Assembly (NCBI RefSeq): GCF_019891395.1
Contig: NZ_CP078143.1
Coordinates: 2,369,001 to 2,433,000 of the forward strand
Length of the DNA stretch: 64,000 nucleotides
From: Nitratireductor kimnyeongensis
Lineage (GTDB): Bacteria > Pseudomonadota > Alphaproteobacteria > Rhizobiales > Rhizobiaceae
Direction: 5' to 3'
Each line of letters opens with the position of its first letter. Position 1 is the stretch's first letter. The translations under genes were made by a program, and so were the position numbers. The notes below the pieces were generated by a model that did no database searches, was not told the DNA's origin, and saw only the letters and a list, made by a program, of their open reading frames with translations. Shown here in pieces: positions 1 to 8,398 of this stretch.

Positions 1-777
1 TGGCAGGTAGAAATCGGATTGGGTGATCGGATCGAGACACTCACGCAGCAGCCGACCGTGTCCTTCGATCACGTCAGTAAGACCCATCAGGCGCAAACTC
101 GCCCAGAAGCAGGCCTGGTTGGAGGTGATGACGGGTTTGCCAAGATCCTGTTCGATCTGCTCGATGACATCGAGCGTGGCGAGGTTGGTGCAGGAGATGA
201 AAATCGCTTCGGCATCAGGCCGGTCGATCATGCGGGCAAGGCGGTAGACCTGCTGCGGCGGAACCCGGCCGATGCCGCGCCGCTCTTCCTGTGTTTCGCC
301 CAGCCGCAATCCGTGCAGGCTGGTGCATTCGAAGCCGTAATCTTCGAGAAACTGCTTTTCGCTCTCGTTGACGAAATCAACATAGGGTGTTCCGACGGCA
401 ACTTTCTTGACCCCGAGGGCATTGAGCGCGGCGATCACCGCGCCCGCCGTAGCGCAGGCCGGGGTGTTGGTTTGTGCCGACATGCTGTCGAGCAATTCCG
501 GCATCGGGCACACGATCGATCCCGACGTGCAGCCATAGACGACGATGTCGACCTCGGCCGTGGCAAGGCGCTCGGCCGCCTGCGCGAGGGCATCGGCCAT
601 CTTGTCGTAGCTTTCCTGCGTGGCATTGCCGAGCAGCAACACCCGGTCGGTGTGGATCGTCACCCCTTCAGGCGCCAGCCGCCAGAATTCCGGCTCGTTG
701 ACCGTGTTGGTGGACGGCAGGATGAGGCCGATTTTTCCGCGCCATCCATAGGCGCTGTACATGGAGACAGCTTTCAT
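1..777 (-). CDS. Maleate isomerase / Asp-Glu racemase family protein (3' end outside window)
   Basis: Reading the minus strand from the ATG at 777 gives 259 residues without a stop up to the window edge, so the last residues are missing. The fold family (maleate cis-trans isomerase, aspartate/glutamate racemase, arylmalonate decarboxylase) uses two active-site cysteines, and both are visible: Cys83 in YGCTSG and Cys196 in SCTNL. The N-terminal IGLILPSTNTVNEPE segment is typical of the maleate isomerase branch. It follows the HpcH aldolase gene by only 23 bases and is probably in one transcript with it and with the TctC-type binding protein. The exact substrate (maleate, a malonate or an amino acid) cannot be told from sequence. 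Confidence 0.8.
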   Translation of the reverse strand, partial: MKAVSMYSAYGWRGKIGLILPSTNTVNEPEFWRLAPEGVTIHTDRVLLLGNATQESYDKMADALAQAAERLATAEVDIVVYGCTSGSIVCPMPELLDSMSAQTNTPACATAGAVIAALNALGVKKVAVGTPYVDFVNESEKQFLEDYGFECTSLHGLRLGETQEERRGIGRVPPQQVYRLARMIDRPDAEAIFISCTNLATLDVIEQIEQDLGKPVITSNQACFWASLRLMGLTDVIEGHGRLLRECLDPITQSDFYLP

Positions 778-800
778 GCGTCTGGTTCCTTTGTCTGGCG

Positions 801-1595
801 TCAGCGTGAGGCCGCGGCCTTGAGCCCGGCGGCAAGCGGCGAAAACGTGTTGAAAATGGCGTTGGCATCGTTGGAGAGCGGCACCCACTGGATCCCGCGA
901 TCGATCCATTTCTTGCCGGCTTCGATGGATTGGCACGAAAAGCCCCAGGGGATGTTCTTCTGGGTGCAGACCTCGATCACCCGCTCGGTGGCTTCGGTCA
1001 TCAACGGATGAGACACCTGGCCGGGAACGCCAAGATTCTGTGAGAGGTCGTCGGGACCGATCATGATGGCGTCGAGTCCATCGACATCACAGATTTCCGG
1101 CAGTGCATCGAGGCTGTCGCGTGTCTCGACCATTGCCACCATCAGTGTCTCGGCGTTGATGTGCGCGATCTGCTTGTCGATGTCTTCGTAGCGCAGATAA
1201 TCGGTATGCGACCCGCGCAGGTTCAGGATGCGCTCGCCGCGCGGGTAGTATTTGGTCACTTTCATGATGGCCTCGAGCTGCTCGGGGCTGTCGATACAGG
1301 GCAGGAGCAGACCTTGCGCGCCGGCATCCAGAAGCCGCGTCATGTCATGCGGCTTGTGGCCGTCGGGCCGAGCGATCGGCACGATGCCGGATGCCCGTGC
1401 AACCAGGGCCATCGCAGACACGTCCGAGATCGAAAAATCGCTGTGTTCCATCTCCAGGAGAACGAAGTCGAGACCGGTCGCAGCCAGAAGCCTCATCATC
1501 TTTGGATTGCTGACGAGGGTGGCCCAGGTGCCAAAAACCGGTTTGCCGTCGCGCAGCAATTTCTTGACAGGGTTGGAGGCAATTTCTTCGATCAC
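801..1595 (-). CDS. HpcH/HpaI aldolase family protein (class II pyruvate aldolase)
   Basis: 264 residues, the usual length for the 2,4-dihydroxyhept-2-ene-1,7-dioate / 2-keto-3-deoxy-sugar aldolase family, TIM-barrel enzymes that cleave or form C-C bonds with pyruvate or a related 2-oxo acid. Expected active-site elements are present: the LEMEH segment around 48-52 with His51, Arg76, the metal ligand Glu157 in MVETRD, and the second ligand Asp183 in GPDDLS. It lies between a TctC-type binding protein gene and the maleate isomerase family gene, which suggests breakdown of a carboxylic acid taken up by the cognate transporter. The true substrate is not evident. Confidence 0.88.
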   Translation of the reverse strand: MIEEIASNPVKKLLRDGKPVFGTWATLVSNPKMMRLLAATGLDFVLLEMEHSDFSISDVSAMALVARASGIVPIARPDGHKPHDMTRLLDAGAQGLLLPCIDSPEQLEAIMKVTKYYPRGERILNLRGSHTDYLRYEDIDKQIAHINAETLMVAMVETRDSLDALPEICDVDGLDAIMIGPDDLSQNLGVPGQVSHPLMTEATERVIEVCTQKNIPWGFSCQSIEAGKKWIDRGIQWVPLSNDANAIFNTFSPLAAGLKAAASR

Positions 1596-1735
1596 TGTGT
1601 TCTCTCCGGATAGGCATGGGAGCCGGGAGGCTGGCGCTCCGGGCTTTGTGAGGTTCGGCTGGTCTGGTGGTGAACGACCGGAATCCCGCTATCGCGGTGC
1701 GCTTGGGGTCGTTCGACGCGACCGGGAGCCGGGAA

Positions 1736-1759
1736 GCGAGACGCCGTATGGCGTCCCGC
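1736..1759 (-). terminator. Intercistronic hairpin after the TctC gene
   Basis: Arms 1736-1745 and 1750-1759 pair around a four-base loop (8 of 10 pairs, core GACGCC/GGCGTC). It lies just downstream of the binding-protein stop on the minus strand and has no T-run, so it more likely limits read-through or protects the upstream mRNA than ends transcription completely. Confidence 0.4.
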
Positions 1760-1768
1760 CTGATGCTT

Positions 1769-2725
1769 TTATTGGTTCCAGGGCGTGGTTTCCCAGAGTT
1801 CGTGGAAGCTTTTGTCCAGGCCCTCAAGGATCGAGACGTAACGATCTGATGGAATGAAGCGTGCTGGAAGATTGGCCTGTTTTGCGATCTTCAGATACTC
1901 CGGATCATCGCTGACCTTCTTGAGTGCGTCTTCCAGCTTCTCTCTGACCTCATCGGGAAGGCCGGCCGGAGCACCAATGCCGCGCAGCGAACCACCGATC
2001 ACCGGATAGCCCGCGGAAGCGAAGGTCGGAACGTCCGAAGCCATCGGCGAAGCTTCGTCGGCCATCACGCCGAGGATGCGCCAATCCGTCCCTTCGGAGA
2101 ATGTCAGAGCCTCACCAAGATTGGCCGTCGTTGCCATGATCTCGCCGGAGAGCAAAGCGTTGCGACCGGCCGAGGAGCCATCAAAGGGGATTGGCAGCAG
2201 GTCGATGCCGGCAGCCTGCTCCAGCAGCAGAGTGTTGATGTGGCCGGCCGAGCCCGCCCCCTGCGTTGCGACCGTGACGCGGCCGGGCTTTTCCTTTGCA
2301 GCGGCTACCAGATCCTCGATCGAACCGATGTCGCTCGACCCGAGAACGTTGATGGTGCCGGGGTCTTCGGCCATCGCAGCGAGGAAATCAAAACTTTCCA
2401 GCGAGAATTGAGCCTCACGCTCGATCGGTATCGTGATGATGCCGGGCGTGTTGATTATACCGATCGTGTAGCCGTCGGGGTCGGAGCTTGCGAGTTCGGA
2501 AAGTCCGATCTCACCGCCAGCACCCGGGCGGTTCACGACAACGACAGGTTCTCCCAGTTCCTTTTCCAGAAATTGAGCGACCGTGCGCGCATTGAGGTCC
2601 GTGCCTCCTCCGGCGGAGAAGGGAACGATCAGCTTGATCTGCCGGTCCGGATATTCGGCAACGGCAGGCGTCGCGGCGATACCGATCGCCATGGCGGCGA
2701 TCAGGGCGAGAGGTTTGAAGGTCAT
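1769..2725 (-). CDS. Tripartite tricarboxylate transporter substrate-binding protein (TctC/Bug family)
   Basis: 318 residues with a clear signal peptide (residues 1-23, ending TPAVA) followed by the family opening YPDRQIKLIVPFSAGGGTD and the RPGAGG segment. Bug proteins bind carboxylates or amides in the periplasm and hand them to TctA/TctB membrane subunits. No TctA/B gene is visible in this window, so it either works with subunits elsewhere or is one of the many orphan Bug proteins of alpha- and betaproteobacteria. It starts a minus-strand cluster with an aldolase and a maleate isomerase family enzyme and is divergent from a GntR regulator. Confidence 0.9.
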   Translation of the reverse strand: MTFKPLALIAAMAIGIAATPAVAEYPDRQIKLIVPFSAGGGTDLNARTVAQFLEKELGEPVVVVNRPGAGGEIGLSELASSDPDGYTIGIINTPGIITIPIEREAQFSLESFDFLAAMAEDPGTINVLGSSDIGSIEDLVAAAKEKPGRVTVATQGAGSAGHINTLLLEQAAGIDLLPIPFDGSSAGRNALLSGEIMATTANLGEALTFSEGTDWRILGVMADEASPMASDVPTFASAGYPVIGGSLRGIGAPAGLPDEVREKLEDALKKVSDDPEYLKIAKQANLPARFIPSDRYVSILEGLDKSFHELWETTPWNQ

Positions 2726-2821
2726 GTAGTTCCCCTGTGTCTTCGGTCTGTTGGCACTCGGCTTCTTCGGCAGATGTGCGGTTTGATTTTCGGGCGCGGC
2801 TCAGCCCGATGGAGCAAGAAT

Positions 2822-2849
2822 ATATATTGCCGATACGCTGTCAATATAT
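2822..2849. promoter_or_regulatory. Inverted repeat between tctC and the GntR gene (candidate operator)
   Basis: ATATATTG (2822-2829) and CAATATAT (2842-2849) form a perfect inverted repeat with a 12-base spacer in the AT-rich divergent promoter region. A further AATATTGG follows at about 2856. It is a plausible binding site for the adjacent FCD-type GntR regulator, which would control both directions. Confidence 0.45.
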
Positions 2850-2971
2850 TAAGTGAATATTGGAGGATTGAGGATTGAGTGCAATTTGGAGGTTGTGCTC
2901 TTGCACTGCTGCAAGAGCCGATAGATACCAAGGCAGGCGGGGCGGAGCGTTGCCAGCCAATGGGGGATGAG

Positions 2972-3631
2972 ATGGCCAATCAGGCAGAAACAAGACTGGC
3001 CGAGGATGCCTATAACCGCATTCTCGCGCACATCATGTCCGGCAAGCTGGCAGCCGGCACTGTCATCCAGGAAAAGGTTCTGGTTGAGGAACTTGGCCTC
3101 TCGCGTACGCCCATGCGGGACGCACTCCTGATCCTCGAAGGCGAGGGGCTTCTGGTGCGCGAGAGCCGGCGCGTGGTGCGGGTCTTGTCGATGGATCTCT
3201 CGCACTATGTCGAAAATCTTGCGATCCGCCGCCTGCTTGAGTGCGAGGCGGCGGCACTTGCGGTGGGCCGAATACCCGAAGACTCTCTCGACCGTATGAA
3301 AGCCGAGATCGAGACGCTGATGAGCAATCACGAAGCCCGCATGCCGGCGGGACGCGACGCGGTGCGCCGGATCGACGAGGAGCTTCACCGGACCATCGCG
3401 GAAGCGGCGGGCAACCGGCAACTCGCCGACATCGTCGCAGGCCTGCGCCGCAAAACCCATATTTTCGATCTCAAGAACATGCCGGAGCGGTTTCTCGAGA
3501 CCTGCCGGGAACATCTGGCGCTCATTGAAGCGTTGCGCCCGGATTCCGAGCCTGAGGTCGCTCGCCAGGCAATGTACCGCCACATCAACGCGATCCGGGA
3601 AAGCATTGTGCGCCGCCTGCTTCAGAATTGA
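2972..3631 (+). CDS. GntR family transcriptional regulator, FCD (FadR) subfamily
   Basis: 219 residues from the ATG at 2972, chosen because GGGGGA lies four bases upstream and the sequence before it does not look like this family; an in-frame ATG at 2960 is possible. Residues 10-70 form the winged helix (EELGLSRTPMRDALLILEGEGLL), and the C-terminal half is an all-helical FCD ligand-binding domain with ELHRTIAEAAGN. FCD regulators usually sense organic acids and repress neighbouring catabolic genes. It is divergent from the tctC-aldolase-isomerase cluster, and an inverted repeat lies between them, so control of that cluster is the likely role. Confidence 0.88.
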   Translation: MANQAETRLAEDAYNRILAHIMSGKLAAGTVIQEKVLVEELGLSRTPMRDALLILEGEGLLVRESRRVVRVLSMDLSHYVENLAIRRLLECEAAALAVGRIPEDSLDRMKAEIETLMSNHEARMPAGRDAVRRIDEELHRTIAEAAGNRQLADIVAGLRRKTHIFDLKNMPERFLETCREHLALIEALRPDSEPEVARQAMYRHINAIRESIVRRLLQN

Positions 3632-3669
3632 ACGATGCAGACGGTGCACAGCGATCTTCTCCGATGCCG

Positions 3670-4890
3670 TCAGGCGCGATAGCGCTGCACCAGTGTCGCC
3701 AGTCGCTCGATGGCTGCCACTGAAGCGGCATGATCTTGCGAAAAGTTCAGACGGATGCTGTCAGCACAATGGGGGCTGAACTCGGTGCCGGGGGTAACGA
3801 TCACACCGGCCTGAAGGCGCAATGCCTTGATGAAATCGCCAGGTGCCACCGTCAGTTCGGGTAGGCGGGCAAACAGATAGCTGCCGGCCTGTGGCACGCG
3901 GAGCGTGCATCCGGGGATACCGCGAAAAAGCGCCACAAGATCATCACGAATCGCCTGATGGCGGGCGATGCGCTCTTCCATCCATCCCTCGGGCTCGTTG
4001 AACCATGTCTTGAGCACCGCCTGCGAATAACCGGCCGCCCGGAGCGAAACGATGGCCTGCAGTTTCTCCATGCGGTTGATGATGGTTTTTGAGCCGAAAG
4101 CGACCCCCAGACGATAGCCGCTCAGCGATTCTGTCTTCGAGGGCCCCATGATCGTGACAACATTTTCAGACGCCGTGCTCACAGCGCGCAAATGCGTATA
4201 GGTCACGCCCTCATATCTGAGACGGGAATAAAGCTGATCGACGATGACTGTGGCGCCGTATTGCTCCGCGAGAGCTGCAATCCGGGACACTTCCTCCGGC
4301 GAGTAGACGACACCTGCCGGGTTGTTCGGATTGGAAAACAGGAAGAGTTTCACGCCGGATTGGAACGCCGCTTCAAGCTCCTCCAGGTCGAGACCGGCCT
4401 CGTCGGTTTCAGCCTCGCCATAGCGAAGCTGGACCGGAACGATTTCACCGTCAAAGAAGGTGACAAGCTTCCTGTTCGCGAAGTAATCGGGCTGGACGAT
4501 CGCCACCTTGTCTCCCCGCGAGACGGTCGAGGCAATGGCCAGAAAAAGCGCCCCTTGCGTGCCTGGCGTTATGATCAATCCGTCGCGGGCATCCACGTCG
4601 GCGCCGGTAAAATCTGCAAGCCGGGGAGCCAGCTCGTCGCGGATATCGAGTGCCCCGCGATATTCCGTATAGGCCTGCGAGCCGCCGCGCATGACACCGG
4701 CGGAGAATTCATCGAACGCGCCCGGAGTTGGCTCGTGGGCATCGACGTCCCCATGGGAAAAGTCGACGCGTTGTCCTTCGAGTGACTCGCCCTTCAGGTA
4801 GCCGTCTTCGAGCTTTGCGGCCTGCCGCACTTCCTGGCCCGGCGCATTGTCCGTTTCCAGTTTTCTGAACTTCTTCTCGATTTCCGACAT
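3670..4890 (-). CDS. PLP-dependent aminotransferase, class I/II
   Basis: 406 residues from the ATG at 4890, which has GGAAA seven bases upstream; a longer open frame to 5265 would run into the LysR gene and is not supported. Fold-type I landmarks are present: SNPNNPAG (186-193), Asp218 in VDQLYSR, the Schiff-base lysine Lys252 in MGPSKTESLSGYRLG, and a C-terminal RLNFS arginine for the substrate carboxylate. It is divergent from a LysR regulator and near an aspartate dehydrogenase, so an acidic amino acid is a reasonable but unproven substrate. The N-terminal 40 residues are rather charged and unlike typical AspC. Confidence 0.88.
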   Translation of the reverse strand: MSEIEKKFRKLETDNAPGQEVRQAAKLEDGYLKGESLEGQRVDFSHGDVDAHEPTPGAFDEFSAGVMRGGSQAYTEYRGALDIRDELAPRLADFTGADVDARDGLIITPGTQGALFLAIASTVSRGDKVAIVQPDYFANRKLVTFFDGEIVPVQLRYGEAETDEAGLDLEELEAAFQSGVKLFLFSNPNNPAGVVYSPEEVSRIAALAEQYGATVIVDQLYSRLRYEGVTYTHLRAVSTASENVVTIMGPSKTESLSGYRLGVAFGSKTIINRMEKLQAIVSLRAAGYSQAVLKTWFNEPEGWMEERIARHQAIRDDLVALFRGIPGCTLRVPQAGSYLFARLPELTVAPGDFIKALRLQAGVIVTPGTEFSPHCADSIRLNFSQDHAASVAAIERLATLVQRYRA

Positions 4891-4949
4891 GGGTGTTTCC
4901 TGCGATGAACTGGCGATATTCGGCAGGGAGTTTAAAGCGGCAATACGAT

Positions 4950-4968
4950 AGAAAAACCTATTTTTTCT
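4950..4968. promoter_or_regulatory. Inverted repeat between aminotransferase and LysR gene
   Basis: AGAAAAA (4950-4956) and TTTTTCT (4962-4968) pair around five bases in the short divergent region, about 30 bases before the LysR start. The size suits a LysR-type T-N11-A box. Part of the symmetry could be chance because the tract is A/T-rich. Confidence 0.35.
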
Positions 4969-4995
4969 TGCTTCAAAAGATGTAAAAACCAATGA

Positions 4996-5910
4996 ATGGA
5001 TATTCGCTTTCTCGAAACCTTTCTGGCGATCGTCGACTGTGGCTCGATTGCCGAGACCGCCCGCAGAACCAACAAGACGCCGGCGGCGCTCTCCCAGCGC
5101 ATTCAGGTTCTTGAGCAGGAGCTTGGCCACAAGCTGATTGTCCGTTCGGGACGGACCGTGCAGCCGACGGCGGCGGGTCTTGCCGTGCTTGAAAGGGCGC
5201 GGGAGCTGGTGGAAAAGACGCGTGACCTCAGCGCACTTGCTGCGAATGGAGCGCCAGCCGGCCAATTGCGCATCGGAGCCACGTCAACCGCCCTGATCGG
5301 TCTTATGCCGGACATCATCACGATGCTGAGCGATCGGTACCCGGCCATCGATTATTTCGTTCAGCCTGGTTCATCGTCTGAACTCTATCATCGCGTGACT
5401 GCCGGGGAGCTTGATGCCGCTCTGATCGTCCGGCCTGATTTTGCACTGCCCAAGGCGATGGGTTGGTGCACGATCCGCGAAGAGCCGCTCGTGTTCATCG
5501 CCCCGCATTCCCTTCCCGAATTGCCCCCGCACGCCCTTATCGCCAGTCAGCGGTTCATTCTCTATGACCGCAACCAGTGGGGTGGGCAGATCGTGGCGCG
5601 CTATCTGGCGGAGAACGGACTTGCGGTTCGTGAGTGGCTGGAGCTCGACGCGCTCGATGCGATTGCCGCGCTGGTCAGCCGCGGCCTGGGTGTCGCCATC
5701 GTTCCCGATTGGGCACCGCCCTGGCCGGAGGGTCTGAAGCTTCGAAAGGTCCTTCTGCCTTCGGGCGGCGTCCGGAAAACAGGCATCTTGTGGCGGCGGT
5801 CCGGTGCGCGCGCCGCTGCTGTTGACGCCTTTGTCTCTGCGTGCCGCGATGTCTCCCTGCGCCACTCAGACGGCAACGATCCCGCCGCCGCCGAGAATCC
5901 GGCGAACTGA
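4996..5910 (+). CDS. LysR family transcriptional regulator
   Basis: 304 residues with the family N-terminal helix-turn-helix (residues 1-60, FLAIVDCGSIAETARRTN, then TPAALSQRIQVLEQELG) and a periplasmic-binding-like effector domain from about 90. It is divergent from the aminotransferase gene and convergent with the aspartate dehydrogenase gene, whose 3' end it overlaps by 45 bases. The obvious target is the aminotransferase, in the usual LysR divergent arrangement. Effector unknown. Confidence 0.9.
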   Translation: MDIRFLETFLAIVDCGSIAETARRTNKTPAALSQRIQVLEQELGHKLIVRSGRTVQPTAAGLAVLERARELVEKTRDLSALAANGAPAGQLRIGATSTALIGLMPDIITMLSDRYPAIDYFVQPGSSSELYHRVTAGELDAALIVRPDFALPKAMGWCTIREEPLVFIAPHSLPELPPHALIASQRFILYDRNQWGGQIVARYLAENGLAVREWLELDALDAIAALVSRGLGVAIVPDWAPPWPEGLKLRKVLLPSGGVRKTGILWRRSGARAAAVDAFVSACRDVSLRHSDGNDPAAAENPAN

Positions 5911-6636
5911 GCCGACCGCCGAATGCGGCGTATAGGAGCCTGTCACTCCGCCGAGGGAACGGGAGGAGACACGAATGTCCCACGACAATCCCGGTCCACT
6001 CACCTCGATCTGATGTTCCATTGTGGGAAGGTCAGGAACAGCAACAATCCGGCTGACCGTCCGGTCAAATCCCAGACCCGCAAGGGCAATGGCCGCGTGA
6101 ACATTGACATTGCGGGGAAAGCGGGCGCAGGCCTCGCGTGTCGCGCCTTCAAACATCAATCCATCGGCTTTGGGGTCGATGCCAAGGCTCTTTCCGCTCT
6201 TCGTGGTTGTTACGGTCACTTGCTCGATGGCCGCCCGGCCATCGGCAATGCCATCCAGGGAAAGGATGGCGCCGTGCGGGACGTAAAACGTGCTGCCGTG
6301 CCGTGCCGTGACGGAGCGAATCTCCTCTTCGGTCTCGCGTCTGGCCATGGCCGTGCTGGAAAAGGCGCAGAAGTCCGCCGTCCGAAGAAATCGCGGAGCA
6401 AGCTCCTGAACGACCGAGGGCATCGCTGCCTCGACAACGAGATCAACCGGCCGCGAAAGAGCCTCGTTCGGGTCATCGGTGACGATACCGTCCGGGAGGT
6501 TGAAGCCTGTCATACGATGGACGCTGGAAACCAGAACGAAAGCGATTTCTGTGTCCGCGGAATTGTCGATCTCGCGGATGATAGCGCCCCCGATCGCGCC
6601 GGCGCCAATGATGCCAATTCGTTTCTTGTCACGCAT
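5866..6636 (-). CDS. Aspartate dehydrogenase family protein (NadX-like)
   Basis: 256 residues matching the aspartate dehydrogenase family, which makes iminosuccinate/oxaloacetate and NAD(P)H from L-aspartate. The N-terminal Rossmann motif IGIIGAGAIGGAI is at 7-19, and the C-terminal catalytic domain carries HGAILSLDGI (121-130) and the conserved NVNVHAA around His180. AAGGAA precedes the start. No nadA/nadB neighbours are seen, so a catabolic role beside the aminotransferase and the racemase-like enzyme is more likely than NAD synthesis. The last 45 bases overlap the convergent LysR gene. Confidence 0.85.
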   Translation of the reverse strand: MRDKKRIGIIGAGAIGGAIIREIDNSADTEIAFVLVSSVHRMTGFNLPDGIVTDDPNEALSRPVDLVVEAAMPSVVQELAPRFLRTADFCAFSSTAMARRETEEEIRSVTARHGSTFYVPHGAILSLDGIADGRAAIEQVTVTTTKSGKSLGIDPKADGLMFEGATREACARFPRNVNVHAAIALAGLGFDRTVSRIVAVPDLPTMEHQIEVSGPGLSWDIRVSSRSLGGVTGSYTPHSAVGSVRRILGGGGIVAV

Positions 6637-7083
6637 GTCTCAATTCCTTGGGGGCTGTTTTTTCGTTGGTAAAGAGGCAACGCGCCTCTGCGTGAGGCCG
6701 CGCCGGAAGACTGGATAGGTCTTGGTAGGCGAGGCGGTCTTGAAAGCCAAGCTTGAGGCATGTCGGAATTTCAGTCCGGTCAAGAGTACGCATCTCCGGT
6801 CAGCGGCGAAGCCGTGCAGCGCATCGTGGACCATCTTGTGGTGAGCGCGGCTGCGCAGCGTTGAAAGGCATGACGTCCGGAACCATCGGATTCGCCAGTC
6901 ATGCCCATTCGACATTGGCGAGGTGATTTGGAAAACGGCAACAAGATGAACCCGCAGGATCCGACTATCTGACGGTCGGTGGGCCACCATTGTGCCGTTG
7001 GCGTCGAGCAGGTTGTTCAATGGGCCTCTACGAGCGGCAGCAAGAAAGGCCGCTGAAGCTCGTTTCAATCACACGCCGAAGCC
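6637..7083. other. 447-base stretch without a supported gene
   Basis: This region lies between the aspartate dehydrogenase start and the LuxR-type gene end. A 142-codon minus-strand frame (6640-7068) ends just before the dehydrogenase start, but it is rich in Arg, Ser and His, has no recognisable domain and no convincing ribosome site. It may be a decayed gene or a long leader. A small GAGGC/GCCTC hairpin lies near 6671-6685. No tRNA, terminator or mobile-element end was recognised. Confidence 0.4.
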
Positions 7084-8214
7084 TTAGTGCCTCATCGCTG
7101 TTACCATGCCCACAATATCGGACTGCCGGCGTGCCTCCATTTTTCCCATGGCAGCGTGAAGCTGGTTCCTCACCGTGCTTATGCTGGTGCCGCGCAGCTC
7201 TGCAATTTCCTTGGGGCTCAACCCTTCTGCCAGATGCGTGGCGACGCGTGCTTCATTGGGTGTCAGTCCGAATGTTTCACACAGCAGCACGGCGACGTCA
7301 GGGCTGTCGGAACGACCCGCGAGCGTGACGAGGAAACAAGGCTCTTCATTGCCAAACAAAATGCCGGATGGTCGATACTCGAGCTCCTCCGTTGCAAGAG
7401 GAGCGATGCGGCAGGTCAGGGGAGGTTTGCCGTCGGAATTCGAGATGCTGAAGGTTTGTGGTTGGCGAAAAGAGCCATCGCTCTTGGCAATGATTGCAGA
7501 GAAGTGACGCTGCCAGGTTTCGGAAGCAAAGGCAAAACGATGCCTCAGGTCGCATCGGATCACATCGCCGGTTTCGAGCAATGTTTCGGCTTGCTGGTTG
7601 GCGAAAACGATTCTGCGGCTGCGTGTCACGACAAGACAGCCGGCAGATGCCGGGTCAACCACATTGACGAGTGCCTTCTTCTCGATCTCGGCTCCAGCCA
7701 CTGTTCGGGCAATCTCGAAAGCCTGTTGCAGATGGGGCAACATATGCCTGACGATTTCCTGCCAAGGCGCTTCCAGCCGCTCGGTGTCTTTGGCGCGAAT
7801 GCTTCCGCTAAATGCGAACAGGCGGCGCTCCTGTTTGAACAGCAATGCCGAACACCCACCAGTAATGTCTTCCTGCGGGCGCACCCAGTCGTCATAAAAT
7901 TCCGTGCGGCGCAAGGCGGGATCCCTCCACACGTCGCCATAGGTGACGAGCTGCCCGGCCCCTGCCGACAACATCCTCCCGGCCAGAAAATCCCGTTCGA
8001 AAAAATAGTCGGCATAGGTCTGTTCAAAGGCCGGATCATAGCCGAACTGCCGTGCCCCCAGATCGATATGGGCGTCCAGATCATAGCCTGTCAGGCAAGT
8101 GCGGACACCGCCTCCTGCCACATCCGAGCACGCCTGCAGAAAGCTGCTCCATTTCCCGGCATCCAGTGCAGCCGCGTAGGCCAGCTTGGTCAGCGTGTCC
8201 AGCTTGTGTTGCAC
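7084..8214 (-). CDS. LuxR-type helix-turn-helix transcriptional regulator
   Basis: 376 residues. The last 65 form a LuxR/GerE helix-turn-helix (LTPNEARVATHLAEGLSPKEIAELRGTS, then STVRNQLHAAMGKM). The roughly 300-residue N-terminal part is not an obvious receiver or acyl-homoserine-lactone domain; it has the look of the PAS-like sensor region found in other orphan LuxR proteins of Rhizobiales. It is divergent from the autotransporter gene, with a shared 180-base region, which makes it the candidate regulator of that gene. The signal is unknown. Confidence 0.85.
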   Translation of the reverse strand: MQHKLDTLTKLAYAAALDAGKWSSFLQACSDVAGGGVRTCLTGYDLDAHIDLGARQFGYDPAFEQTYADYFFERDFLAGRMLSAGAGQLVTYGDVWRDPALRRTEFYDDWVRPQEDITGGCSALLFKQERRLFAFSGSIRAKDTERLEAPWQEIVRHMLPHLQQAFEIARTVAGAEIEKKALVNVVDPASAGCLVVTRSRRIVFANQQAETLLETGDVIRCDLRHRFAFASETWQRHFSAIIAKSDGSFRQPQTFSISNSDGKPPLTCRIAPLATEELEYRPSGILFGNEEPCFLVTLAGRSDSPDVAVLLCETFGLTPNEARVATHLAEGLSPKEIAELRGTSISTVRNQLHAAMGKMEARRQSDIVGMVTAMRH

Positions 8215-8398
8215 GTCTCATCCCCGGTGAAAATTAGCAGTTCAGAATAGGCAATTTGTATCATGAGCCCAGAATGCCCCTCCCGTAAACAGAGTTTCGG
8301 CAAAGCCGGGCAGGCTGTTGCCATCAGCAGGATTATGCCGACGCTCCGAGACGATTTCTACTCTGAGTTTCGGTCCGAGGATGGGGAAATACAGATTC

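Noticed and set aside
19..1011. 330-codon plus-strand open frame over the maleate isomerase and aldolase genes
   Set aside because: It is antisense to two genes with intact family motifs and crosses their boundary; its translation shows no domain. It is a GC-skew shadow.
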